The position numbers were made by a program, and so were the translations under genes. DNA of 64,000 nt from Hahellaceae bacterium (GTDB taxonomy: Bacteria > Pseudomonadota > Gammaproteobacteria > Pseudomonadales > Oleiphilaceae). Each line of letters begins with the position of its first letter. Positions within the stretch are counted from its first letter, which is position 1. Below the pieces are notes generated by a model that had not been told where the DNA came from, did not search any database, and saw only the letters and a program-made list of their open reading frames with translations. Shown here one piece after another: positions 35,742 through 42,633 of this stretch. The stretch is from positions 310,001-374,000 of the forward strand of contig JADJWY010000023.1 of NCBI GenBank assembly GCA_016716085.1, written 5' to 3'.

Positions 35742-36501
35742 GGGGATTCCTCCACTCATCGATCGCCATTTCAAGCCCGGTGAACCAGACAGTTAACCGC
35801 TCTTTCATCCAGCTATCCAGGCCCGCAAGCCACTGATAACGAAATTGAACGTCTTCGCCGAGTCTATCCGGAGGATCAAGATAGAGATGGAGTAATACGA
35901 CACTGGCCAGACACGGGCGCAGCTTTTCCAGCAGCCATTGGCTCACCATCCGCTCAGGCTTTAAACCCAACTTCAAAAAGACCTGCAGTGTTCGACTTCG
36001 CTGCCAACTGTTTAAATGACGCAGGAGCAGTTGCCATTGCTCATGGCCGATTAACTTCTCCCATTCTTTTTCTAGAGCACTTTCGACTACCTCAGGGCTT
36101 TCCCCCACGTCGGGTCGGCTACCGCACAAAGACATTTCATGCCGCCAGGTGTTATCCAACCACTCCGACAGCAGCGCGTCACCACATGGATGTAGCCGTA
36201 ACCATTCGAGTAGCCCACGTAATTCGGCCGCCGCATTTGAAGGGGCGCAGAGATATGCTTTCAGATCGCCCCTTGCGCTGATAAAGAACGTGGGGATCTG
36301 TGCTTTTGACGCGCGAAGTAGCCCTGCCAAGCCGCGATCATGATCGCCAATCATATAGATCGCCTCTAAACGGCGGAATGGAAATCGCAGCACCGCTTTC
36401 GCCTTGGGCTTGACGACAAGCGAATGGCAGTCCGGCCACAGGTGCTCCAGATTTTTCGCATCAAGTACCAGCAAACGTTTGCTATCCACGACACTGTTCA
36501 T
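35734..36501 (-). CDS. Cas1-like protein lacking recognisable catalytic residues
   Basis: 255 residues, between the true cas1 (20-bp overlap) and cas2. The N-terminal 85 residues follow the Cas1 beta-sheet domain: LVVKPKAKAVLRFPFRRLEAIYMIGD, then LLRASKAQIPTFFISARGDLKAYL. The remainder is helical but shows neither the LEG glutamate nor the H...D/E motif of Cas1 integrases, and is about 70 residues shorter. It is therefore predicted to be non-catalytic. It is too regular and too well packed in the operon to look like decay. Possible role: the inactive half of an asymmetric Cas1 dimer, or a modulator of integration. The Cas1 relationship rests on pattern matching of the N-terminal half. Confidence 0.65.
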   Translation of the reverse strand: MNSVVDSKRLLVLDAKNLEHLWPDCHSLVVKPKAKAVLRFPFRRLEAIYMIGDHDRGLAGLLRASKAQIPTFFISARGDLKAYLCAPSNAAAELRGLLEWLRLHPCGDALLSEWLDNTWRHEMSLCGSRPDVGESPEVVESALEKEWEKLIGHEQWQLLLRHLNSWQRSRTLQVFLKLGLKPERMVSQWLLEKLRPCLASVVLLHLYLDPPDRLGEDVQFRYQWLAGLDSWMKERLTVWFTGLEMAIDEWRNPHG

Positions 36502-37438
36502 ACCAGGCCTCCAATCGTCGTCTCCAGATCATGGCAATGCGGTTGGCGAGATGAGCGTAGCCAACCGCCTGGCCGCCCCAGGCTTTATAGAAATGCCCCC
36601 TGCCCGCTTTACCGAGGTGACAGCCTTTATCGTCACTTTTGAAATAGTCAGCGGTCAGCGTTTGCTTGGCACACACGTCCACCACCCAGGCATCCACATG
36701 GCAGCGCATGAGCTCAACCAGATCACATGCCAATGAGGGACGACCATAACTGGGTTGATGATAAAACCCCAGGAGCGGATCTAAGCCATTGCGCAAAAGC
36801 GCACGAACGGTGATCGCTGTCATCAGCGTATAGCCTAATGACAACATGACATTGACAGGATCTTTAGGTGGGCGTCGATTGCGCCCCTGAAACTGCCAAC
36901 TATCTGCGAAATGCTGTTTCAATGCACCGAAATAAACGGCGGCAGCAGCACCCTCCAGCCCCAGCAGCTCAGCACGGCGGCGCCCTTCCGCCTGCCGAGC
37001 CAACTCACGGAGCTGGCCACTGGCGGTGAGACTGGGATACCGTACCTCTGGATGCGACCGACCGAGGCGCTGTAGCAAGCGTGCTTGTTGCTGAATACGG
37101 GCTTTAACCAGACGAGCGCCCCAATACTCGCATAAATCATCGTTTTGCCAGGCCTGAGCCTGCATGATTTTTCGGTGAACATTCCCGCTGCAGTCGCCAA
37201 TCTGAAACCAGGCCTGATCGGTTTTTCCGTTTGGAATAAAGGTAAAGCCGATTTGTTGACTGGACAGCTTGCCCAATACAGTCGTCGACAGATCGAGGCT
37301 GCACAGCGCAATCACCTGCTCGATCTGCGCAATCGGAACGGATCGCGGCCGATCAAATTTCTCGTTTCGGACAATCAGATGTTGCCCTTCGGCATCCAAC
37401 CGGGTACCGCGACGATCAAGAACCAGTACATTCGACAT
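36482..37438 (-). CDS. cas1: Cas1 integrase
   Basis: 318 residues, usual Cas1 length. N-terminal beta domain: VLVLDRRGTRLDAEGQHLIV and IEQVIALCSLDLST. The catalytic metal ligands are all visible in the helical domain: E162 (LEGAAAAVYFGAL), H227 (LGFYHQPSYGRP) and D239/E242 (LACDLVEL). It inserts prespacers at the leader-repeat junction together with Cas2. A GGAGG site precedes the ATG, 9 bp after the upstream cas2 gene. No reverse transcriptase is fused, so acquisition would be from DNA unless an RT acts in trans. It is the only catalytically complete Cas1 in the window. Confidence 0.96.
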   Translation of the reverse strand: MSNVLVLDRRGTRLDAEGQHLIVRNEKFDRPRSVPIAQIEQVIALCSLDLSTTVLGKLSSQQIGFTFIPNGKTDQAWFQIGDCSGNVHRKIMQAQAWQNDDLCEYWGARLVKARIQQQARLLQRLGRSHPEVRYPSLTASGQLRELARQAEGRRRAELLGLEGAAAAVYFGALKQHFADSWQFQGRNRRPPKDPVNVMLSLGYTLMTAITVRALLRNGLDPLLGFYHQPSYGRPSLACDLVELMRCHVDAWVVDVCAKQTLTADYFKSDDKGCHLGKAGRGHFYKAWGGQAVGYAHLANRIAMIWRRRLEAWYEQCRG

Positions 37439-37447
37439 AGCGACCTC

Positions 37448-37729
37448 CTATCCCACATAATAAACCGCGAGATCCTGGGGCTCCTGAGCACAGCCCAGTG
37501 CTTTGTATATACCCCTGGCATCCAAAGGAATGATGAAAAAACGGTCGGTAATTGGATCCATAAGGCTCTCCATTCGCGATACCAACTCGCGTCTTTCAGC
37601 GTCACTCAGATAGCATTCGAAGACCGAATCCTGACCACCACCCGCATAGTCCTTGAGTACTTCCAGGCTGCGGTGTAGTCGGTCTGGTTCCGTAATGTCG
37701 TAAGCCGCTAGATAGAGATCCCGATTCAT
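37448..37729 (-). CDS. cas2: Cas2 (first gene of the adaptation operon)
   Basis: 93 residues from ATG 37729, preceded by GGGAGG. Cas2 hallmarks: RDLYLAAYDITEPDRLHRSLEVL with the AYDI aspartate, then QDSVFECYLSDAERRELVSRM and DRFFIIPLD. It heads the order cas2-cas1-cas1like-cas2. Two Cas2 proteins in one short operon is unusual. The natural pairing is this copy with the adjacent active Cas1 and the array-proximal copy with the Cas1-like protein. The ATG at 37747 is also in frame but lacks the ribosome-binding site spacing. A recurrent defence dyad lies 61 bp upstream. Confidence 0.93.
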   Translation of the reverse strand: MNRDLYLAAYDITEPDRLHRSLEVLKDYAGGGQDSVFECYLSDAERRELVSRMESLMDPITDRFFIIPLDARGIYKALGCAQEPQDLAVYYVG

Positions 37730-37756
37730 GACAGCCTCCCGGTTCACTTTGAGAGA

Positions 37757-37801
37757 AGCTTACGCCTGATAATTCTGAAAGGGGCAACACACACATGTGT
37801 G
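37757..37801 (-). promoter_or_regulatory. Predicted promoter with 12-bp dyad, upstream of the adaptation operon
   Basis: Perfect palindrome CACACATGTGTG (37790-37801), exactly 27 bp upstream of a weak -10-like TAAGCT (37757-37762). It sits in the 73-bp gap between cas6 and cas2, indicating that the adaptation genes are transcribed separately from the csm-cas6 operon yet under the same control. Confidence 0.55.
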
Positions 37802-37802
37802 G

Positions 37803-38774
37803 TTATTCGATCGTCAGGTGATACCCCCCAAGTCCAAACGCAGTATTCTTGCCAACATGTAGCCACTGCCCCAGATACAGCAGCGGCCACAGTGGCGCCC
37901 AATTACCACTGATTAATATGTCCCCCATCAGCCCGTTTAGGTCCATGTCGCGCTGCTGGCGATTGGAGTGCCGCGTCCAGTGACGCCAGGTAAGTCGGCT
38001 CTCAACGCTTAATTCAGAGGCAATGCGTTTTAGCTCGATCAAATCCCACTCGATACCGGCATCAGCCATATGACAGTCAGCCATAAGGGTGTATCGACGA
38101 CCGATCGCACCAATTAAGATTTCAAGTTTGAAATCCTGCGGGTGTACAAGTGATCGTTTGGCCTGCAGGCGCATGGGGGTCTGAATGGCAATGCGCAAGA
38201 TACCGGAGGCGGGCGCAGTGACAGGAATAACACCCGGAAGGTGGGCCTGCACGGCCCCCTCATCTTCGATCCAGACAGGGTCATCATCGCCGGTCATCTG
38301 ATCGAAGCATTCCACACGGGTCAGTCGAAACGGAATATCCCGGGTCGTCAGCCCTTTTTTCAAAGCCTCCTGCCAGCAATAGATAATCAGTGGCAGCTGA
38401 CTGAGTGCCGCACCGGTCAGCATCATGTCGAAGGCCCAGCGTTCACCCGCTTCAATGCGCCAGGGTTGGCTGTAAAAGGCTGTCTGAATCACATACGGAT
38501 TGGGAACATCCTTCCCTGTTGCGAGGTCGGCCCCACTTGGCCGGGCATTCTCAAAAATCGTGGTGTAAGGACAGGTCGAAACCAGTGGGCAGCCCTGACA
38601 CGTGGCAGCCTTGGTCATACAGGCTACTCGCCGAAGGGCATGACCAAAGGCGCCCCGTAAGGCTGAGCCCGCATAACCCGGCATGACACCCCCGCGCTCG
38701 CACTGCAGCGTAAAGCGATACACCGCCATTGGCTGGATCACAGGGGACGATTCCATTTTTACAGACTGATTCAT
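37803..38774 (-). CDS. cas6: Cas6 pre-crRNA endoribonuclease
   Basis: 323 residues, of the PF10040-type Cas6 family common in type III loci. Seen: GYAGSALRGAFGHALRRVAC, then a four-cysteine cluster (CxxC in CQGCP and the next CP) typical of this family, and the C-terminal RAMP glycine loop LHVGKNTAFGLGGYHL. It cuts the repeat RNA to give 5'-tagged crRNAs. No second cas6 was found, so it presumably also serves the III-D effector. Start at ATG 38774 has an AAGGGAA site; the longer form (38828) would overlap csm5. It ends the III-A operon. Confidence 0.92.
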   Translation of the reverse strand: MNQSVKMESSPVIQPMAVYRFTLQCERGGVMPGYAGSALRGAFGHALRRVACMTKAATCQGCPLVSTCPYTTIFENARPSGADLATGKDVPNPYVIQTAFYSQPWRIEAGERWAFDMMLTGAALSQLPLIIYCWQEALKKGLTTRDIPFRLTRVECFDQMTGDDDPVWIEDEGAVQAHLPGVIPVTAPASGILRIAIQTPMRLQAKRSLVHPQDFKLEILIGAIGRRYTLMADCHMADAGIEWDLIELKRIASELSVESRLTWRHWTRHSNRQQRDMDLNGLMGDILISGNWAPLWPLLYLGQWLHVGKNTAFGLGGYHLTIE

Positions 38775-38802
38775 AGCAGTTCCCTTCTTGTGCGAGTGAG
38801 TC

Positions 38803-40479
38803 TTAGCGCAAACCGTTGAGTCGATCACGCGTCTTTTTGTTTTTGATGTCTACGCCCAGGTGCTCATAGACCCGCAAGGCGACATCCAGTGCCTTTGCTT
38901 TAATGTCCAGTGGTTCATTACTCCAGCATTCGATGGCTTGAGCCAAATCTCGTGCAAGATTGCACCCGGCCCCCTGTTGTCGATCTTCACCACGGGCGAT
39001 TCGACTCTGAAATTCCTCAAGCAGACGCTCGACAACTGAAAGGCCAGCGAGGCGTTCGGCCTCTGCGTCTTTCTGTCGCATTTCCGTCTCTCGTCGCGCC
39101 TGCTCAGCAAGGCGTAGGGCTTCCTGCCGCTTTAATTCGACCAATGCCGCCGCTCTGCCGGCTTCCAGGCGTTCATTCAACACCACCTGCTGTGCCGCGC
39201 GCTCGGCATTGAGTGCGTGACAGACCTGCTGACTCTTTGGCAAAGATAACCCTTCTTCGTGGACCAGAACCCATCCAAACGGCACCAAGCCCTGAGACTG
39301 GTTTTCTTGCTGGGCCAGGAGGCGCTCTTCTTCAGGTTGCGGCCTGAAACTTCGCCTGGGCGCTTTCATAATTTTGATTGCCCGCGAGCCATTCAAAGTT
39401 TTAACCAGTGCGCCACCGTGCTTGCCCACATTGAGTAGAAAGGCTTTGCCTGCTTTTAAAGCGTCACCCAGTTCGCCCGATAATACGCGAGAAAGTTCAA
39501 TGACCCACTCAGGCTGCCGGCCCTGTTGCATGAAGGTGGCATTTTCAAGGTTGCGTTGTATTTCAGCCGTAAATAACGGCCAGTAGTAATCATTGCAGCA
39601 CTTGGCGAGTGCTTCAAAGGTGCGGGGAGTTCTGCCATCGTCGGCTGGCACCAGACGTACATCCAGCGTAAACGCCTGCCATTGGAAGGGCGAAATCACC
39701 TGCAGCCAGGTCGTAATTCCTTTTCCTTTGGCACTGATAGCTGCATCCATTTTAGGCTTGAGGGGCACGCTACGGGTCACACGAATATCTGTCAGAACCT
39801 TTCCTGATGAACGGGCATCGCTGATTTTCAGGCGCTTCATCGGGTCTTCGGTCACACTCACCTTGCCCTCTTTTACATAGCCGAGCAGTTGACTCTCCAG
39901 TTCTTTACCCTTCCTTACGAGCATTCTATTGGCTCTTTTTTCTTCTTCTTTGTCACCATGAATGCCAAAGACGTTGGATGGCACGTTTTGCCTGCCCGCA
40001 TTCAAACCGTCGAGAATGGCCGTCCGAATGGCGCCTTTGATGCCGCTGCCGGGGATAAAAGGCTGATGGCTGAAGCTTTCACAGGCCGTTTTCTCGATCT
40101 GCAGGGCATTGAGTATGTTTCGGCCATCAGCTTCCCGCTGGGCCTCTCGCCCAATTTTCTCGTTGTATAATTGGCTGTAGTGGGGAGTAACGGGCACTGT
40201 AAATTCTGCGTGACTCGCAAGTCGCTCACGTTCAGCGAAGATCTGTCGTTGCAAGCCGAGAATCTGTTGGGCGGCATCTCCTCGATCAAGGTTTTGCAGC
40301 TGATCGCCGAGCACAGACAAGAGCTGTGCCTCATCAAAGCCAAATAAAACATCGTTGTGAACGACGTAGTTCATCGGGTTAAAGGTCTCACCTACCCCCA
40401 TGTGAACGGGAGCGAGCGGAGTGACCCGATAATGTTTAGCCTGCGGAAAGGGTGGGGCCTTCACTGACGCGGTACTCAT
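38803..40479 (-). CDS. csm5: Csm5, type III-A effector subunit, with coiled-coil tail
   Basis: 558 residues from ATG 40479, which overlaps the csm4 stop by 4 bp (ATGA) and has a GGAG site; the longer ORF start at 40701 lies inside csm4. RAMP motifs: YRVTPLAPVHMGVGETFNPMNYV at the N-terminus and QPFIPGSGIKGAIRTAIL (about 143-160). Csm5 caps the crRNA 3' end and recruits maturation nucleases. The protein is long for Csm5 because of an Ala/Arg/Glu coiled coil (about 420-490, e.g. ELKRQEALRLAEQARRETE) and an 80-residue helical C-terminal domain ending IKNKKTRDRLNGLR. The same architecture ends the III-D RAMP protein at 4379-6595. Confidence 0.92.
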   Translation of the reverse strand: MSTASVKAPPFPQAKHYRVTPLAPVHMGVGETFNPMNYVVHNDVLFGFDEAQLLSVLGDQLQNLDRGDAAQQILGLQRQIFAERERLASHAEFTVPVTPHYSQLYNEKIGREAQREADGRNILNALQIEKTACESFSHQPFIPGSGIKGAIRTAILDGLNAGRQNVPSNVFGIHGDKEEEKRANRMLVRKGKELESQLLGYVKEGKVSVTEDPMKRLKISDARSSGKVLTDIRVTRSVPLKPKMDAAISAKGKGITTWLQVISPFQWQAFTLDVRLVPADDGRTPRTFEALAKCCNDYYWPLFTAEIQRNLENATFMQQGRQPEWVIELSRVLSGELGDALKAGKAFLLNVGKHGGALVKTLNGSRAIKIMKAPRRSFRPQPEEERLLAQQENQSQGLVPFGWVLVHEEGLSLPKSQQVCHALNAERAAQQVVLNERLEAGRAAALVELKRQEALRLAEQARRETEMRQKDAEAERLAGLSVVERLLEEFQSRIARGEDRQQGAGCNLARDLAQAIECWSNEPLDIKAKALDVALRVYEHLGVDIKNKKTRDRLNGLR

Positions 40480-41390
40480 AATGTCACTCCCAATGCAATC
40501 GAATAGCCTTGATGAACCGTTTCTGGCAGCGCGGGCGAGACTCCGATCAACCCCTGCCCTAACCAGGGTTTGGCAGGCGGTTTGACCGGGCACAACAGCG
40601 CGCCCGTATCCGCCAGTAATACCGGGTTTTTGAAGGGTTTGCCGCAGTGCACCGCCTGATCTCCGTGACGCCCGAAGCGCACAAAGGTGTTGTAGTAGCA
40701 TTCAGCCGAATGCCAGGCCAATCCCTGCGGTGCGCAGGGTCCCAATGTCAGAAAATGTCGATATCCAGTGGGTTCAAACGATAGATGTTCACCGGGTGCC
40801 ACATTGAATCTGCCTGCCCCGGTGCTGGCTTCTTTTCCAAAGCCGGTTTCACCGATCAGGATTAAGAGGGAGTAAAGGGTGTCGGCATTCAGGCGCCCAT
40901 CGCTCCAGAGATAGACATCGAGCGTCTCGCCGGGGCGATGCCAGGTTTCGGTTCGGTCGAAAGGGGAAAAGCCAGCCCCTTTACCCGTCGTGAGCGTCAG
41001 GCGATTGAGGCTGTTGTGGGTGCGAACCTGTGTTCGGCTGAAATCCGCTTCACCTGTCGTTAAGGTCTGACTCCACTGCGCGACTGGCCTATTGAGCTGG
41101 TCAACCGGCTGCCAGCGCAGGCGCTTGGTCTGTTTACGATTCTGAGGGTCGTTACGGGCAAAGCCGAATACCCGAGCTGGGGCTGCTGGCCTTGGCATAA
41201 AGCCCGCGGGCAGCGCATCACTGACGATAAAAGCGGGCTTCCCCTCAGTGTATCCGGCCAGGAGTTCGCTGAGTGTCTTCTCTCCCAGATGATTTCGAAT
41301 GGTCCAGCACAGCTGTCCGAAAAGCGTATCCCCCTTCATTGGCGTATGAAAGTAGGACAACGGTGTCAGCCTGAATCGTATCAGTCCCAT
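40476..41390 (-). CDS. csm4: Csm4, Cas5-like subunit of type III-A
   Basis: 304 residues from ATG 41390, preceded by AAGGAG (the track-like GTG one codon upstream is less likely). Csm4 binds the crRNA 5' handle and contacts Cas10. Seen: IRFRLTPLSYFHTPMKGDTLFGQLCWTI (residues 4-31, the family's DTLFG helix), THNSLNRLTLTTGKG (about 126-140) and the glycine-rich ETGFGKEASTGAGRFNV (about 186-202). It lies between csm3 and csm5 in standard III-A order. Confidence 0.94.
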   Translation of the reverse strand: MGLIRFRLTPLSYFHTPMKGDTLFGQLCWTIRNHLGEKTLSELLAGYTEGKPAFIVSDALPAGFMPRPAAPARVFGFARNDPQNRKQTKRLRWQPVDQLNRPVAQWSQTLTTGEADFSRTQVRTHNSLNRLTLTTGKGAGFSPFDRTETWHRPGETLDVYLWSDGRLNADTLYSLLILIGETGFGKEASTGAGRFNVAPGEHLSFEPTGYRHFLTLGPCAPQGLAWHSAECYYNTFVRFGRHGDQAVHCGKPFKNPVLLADTGALLCPVKPPAKPWLGQGLIGVSPALPETVHQGYSIALGVTL

Positions 41391-41404
41391 CACACTCTCC
41401 TTAA

Positions 41405-42130
41405 TTAAGCGACGTTACCAAAGGGTTGAATCGCTTCGAACCCGGCCTGAATGTCGTTGCCATCCTGTGTAAGCGCGACAAACCTGACTTTGCCGTACCC
41501 GCGCGAACCACATCCGCCCAGGCTGTCGAGTTCAATCAGGCGCAATCCTTCCAACACCCGACTCAGAAGTGCGGAGTCATCACCTTCCAGTGATCGGAAG
41601 GTCAGCGTAAAATCAAACAGTGACTGTGCAGGAACCCGTTCGGTCTGCCGTGGGTGTAACGCAACGCCTGTAATACGATTGATGGTGTTCTCCGCTTTGG
41701 CTTCGGTGAATAGCTCATTCCGCTGAATTCGAGCTTCACTCCATTCCGGGGAGAGGTTGCAATCCCAGAAGCTGGCGCGGGTTGGCCCTAGTTCCCGCGC
41801 GAGTTTTTCATCGTCAGCGGTGCCGGCAATGCCGAATATCTGCGCAATTTCTCTCGCTAACCGCTGCTGCTCGATACTTCCCTTCTTCAGCGTCGCCGCG
41901 TTGACAGGACTGCCCTCGGTAAAGCCCACCAGCCCGGCTTTCCATTCAAGCAAACTGCGCATTTTCCCTTTAATGCTGGAGCCGGGAATATAGGGCTGAC
42001 CGGTATAGGGATGCTTGACCACGGTGTTATCAATACCACCGATGCGCATTTCCCCCTCCGAGCCACCAATGTGGAGCCCGCTGAGCACTTCGATTTTGCC
42101 TTTAATCTTGATGATGCGATTCAGTTTCAT
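41405..42130 (-). CDS. csm3: Csm3, Cas7 backbone and target-RNA nuclease of type III-A
   Basis: 241 residues, typical length. GLHIGGSEGEMRIGGIDNTVVKHP places the catalytic aspartate at D34 (equivalent to Csm3 D33), followed by QPYIPGSSIKGKMRSLLE and the C-terminal loop LGGCGSRGYGKVRF. Multiple copies line the crRNA and cut target RNA every 6 nt. RNase activity is predicted intact, so the target RNA can be destroyed and cOA synthesis switched off. It is 12 bp downstream of csm2. Confidence 0.97.
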   Translation of the reverse strand: MKLNRIIKIKGKIEVLSGLHIGGSEGEMRIGGIDNTVVKHPYTGQPYIPGSSIKGKMRSLLEWKAGLVGFTEGSPVNAATLKKGSIEQQRLAREIAQIFGIAGTADDEKLARELGPTRASFWDCNLSPEWSEARIQRNELFTEAKAENTINRITGVALHPRQTERVPAQSLFDFTLTFRSLEGDDSALLSRVLEGLRLIELDSLGGCGSRGYGKVRFVALTQDGNDIQAGFEAIQPFGNVA

Positions 42131-42142
42131 CTCTGTTTCTCC

Positions 42143-42631
42143 TTAATTTTTGCGGGATTCGGCGGCTTTGTAGAAACCCATGACGGCTTCCAGAAACAAT
42201 TTCAGATTCTGGAAGGTGGTGGGCTGATCAGGCTGAACCTGTTCCAAGAGATGCCTCAGCATTTGCCTGAAACTCTCGGAAACCAAATCACGCGCCACGG
42301 CATAGGCGACCTTCGCATTGAGCATGCGAATCAACGGCAGGTATTCAGGTAGCGCCTGAGGTTTAAGTTTGAGCTTTTGATCCCACATCACGATTTCATC
42401 ATAGAATCGACGCAACTGAGCCGGCTTGTTTTTGTTATAGCCTCCATCCTGATAAAGCTGTTCGGCCACCTTTTCTGCCAAGGTATCGAAAGTGGCAGGG
42501 TCCGGACTAGCCAGCGGCACCATGAACTCAAACCGGCTGGTATCCCCCCTGGGCGCTTTGCCCCCCGAGGAACCGCCGTCATTCCGTTGGTTGAAACCAG
42601 GTTTTCCATAGGTCGTTTTGTTGGTTGTCAT
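42143..42631 (-). CDS. csm2: Csm2, small (Cas11) subunit of type III-A
   Basis: 162 residues with a disordered Gly/Arg/Asn-rich N-terminus (about 30 residues) and a helical core, AQLRRFYDEIVMWDQKLKL followed by YLPLIRMLNAKVAYAVARDLVSESFRQML, typical of Csm2. It binds along the crRNA-target duplex between Cas10 and Csm5. It starts 2 bp after the cas10 stop and ends 12 bp before csm3. Confidence 0.93.
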   Translation of the reverse strand: MTTNKTTYGKPGFNQRNDGGSSGGKAPRGDTSRFEFMVPLASPDPATFDTLAEKVAEQLYQDGGYNKNKPAQLRRFYDEIVMWDQKLKLKPQALPEYLPLIRMLNAKVAYAVARDLVSESFRQMLRHLLEQVQPDQPTTFQNLKLFLEAVMGFYKAAESRKN

Positions 42632-42633
42632 CG

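Noticed and set aside
35734..36501. Treating the Cas1-like gene as a plain pseudogene
   Set aside because: The frame is intact over 255 codons with overlaps to both neighbours and no internal stops; it looks maintained.
40480..40701. N-terminal extension of Csm5 (74 residues)
   Set aside because: It lies wholly inside csm4 in another frame; the ATG at 40479 has the ATGA overlap and ribosome-binding site used throughout the operon.
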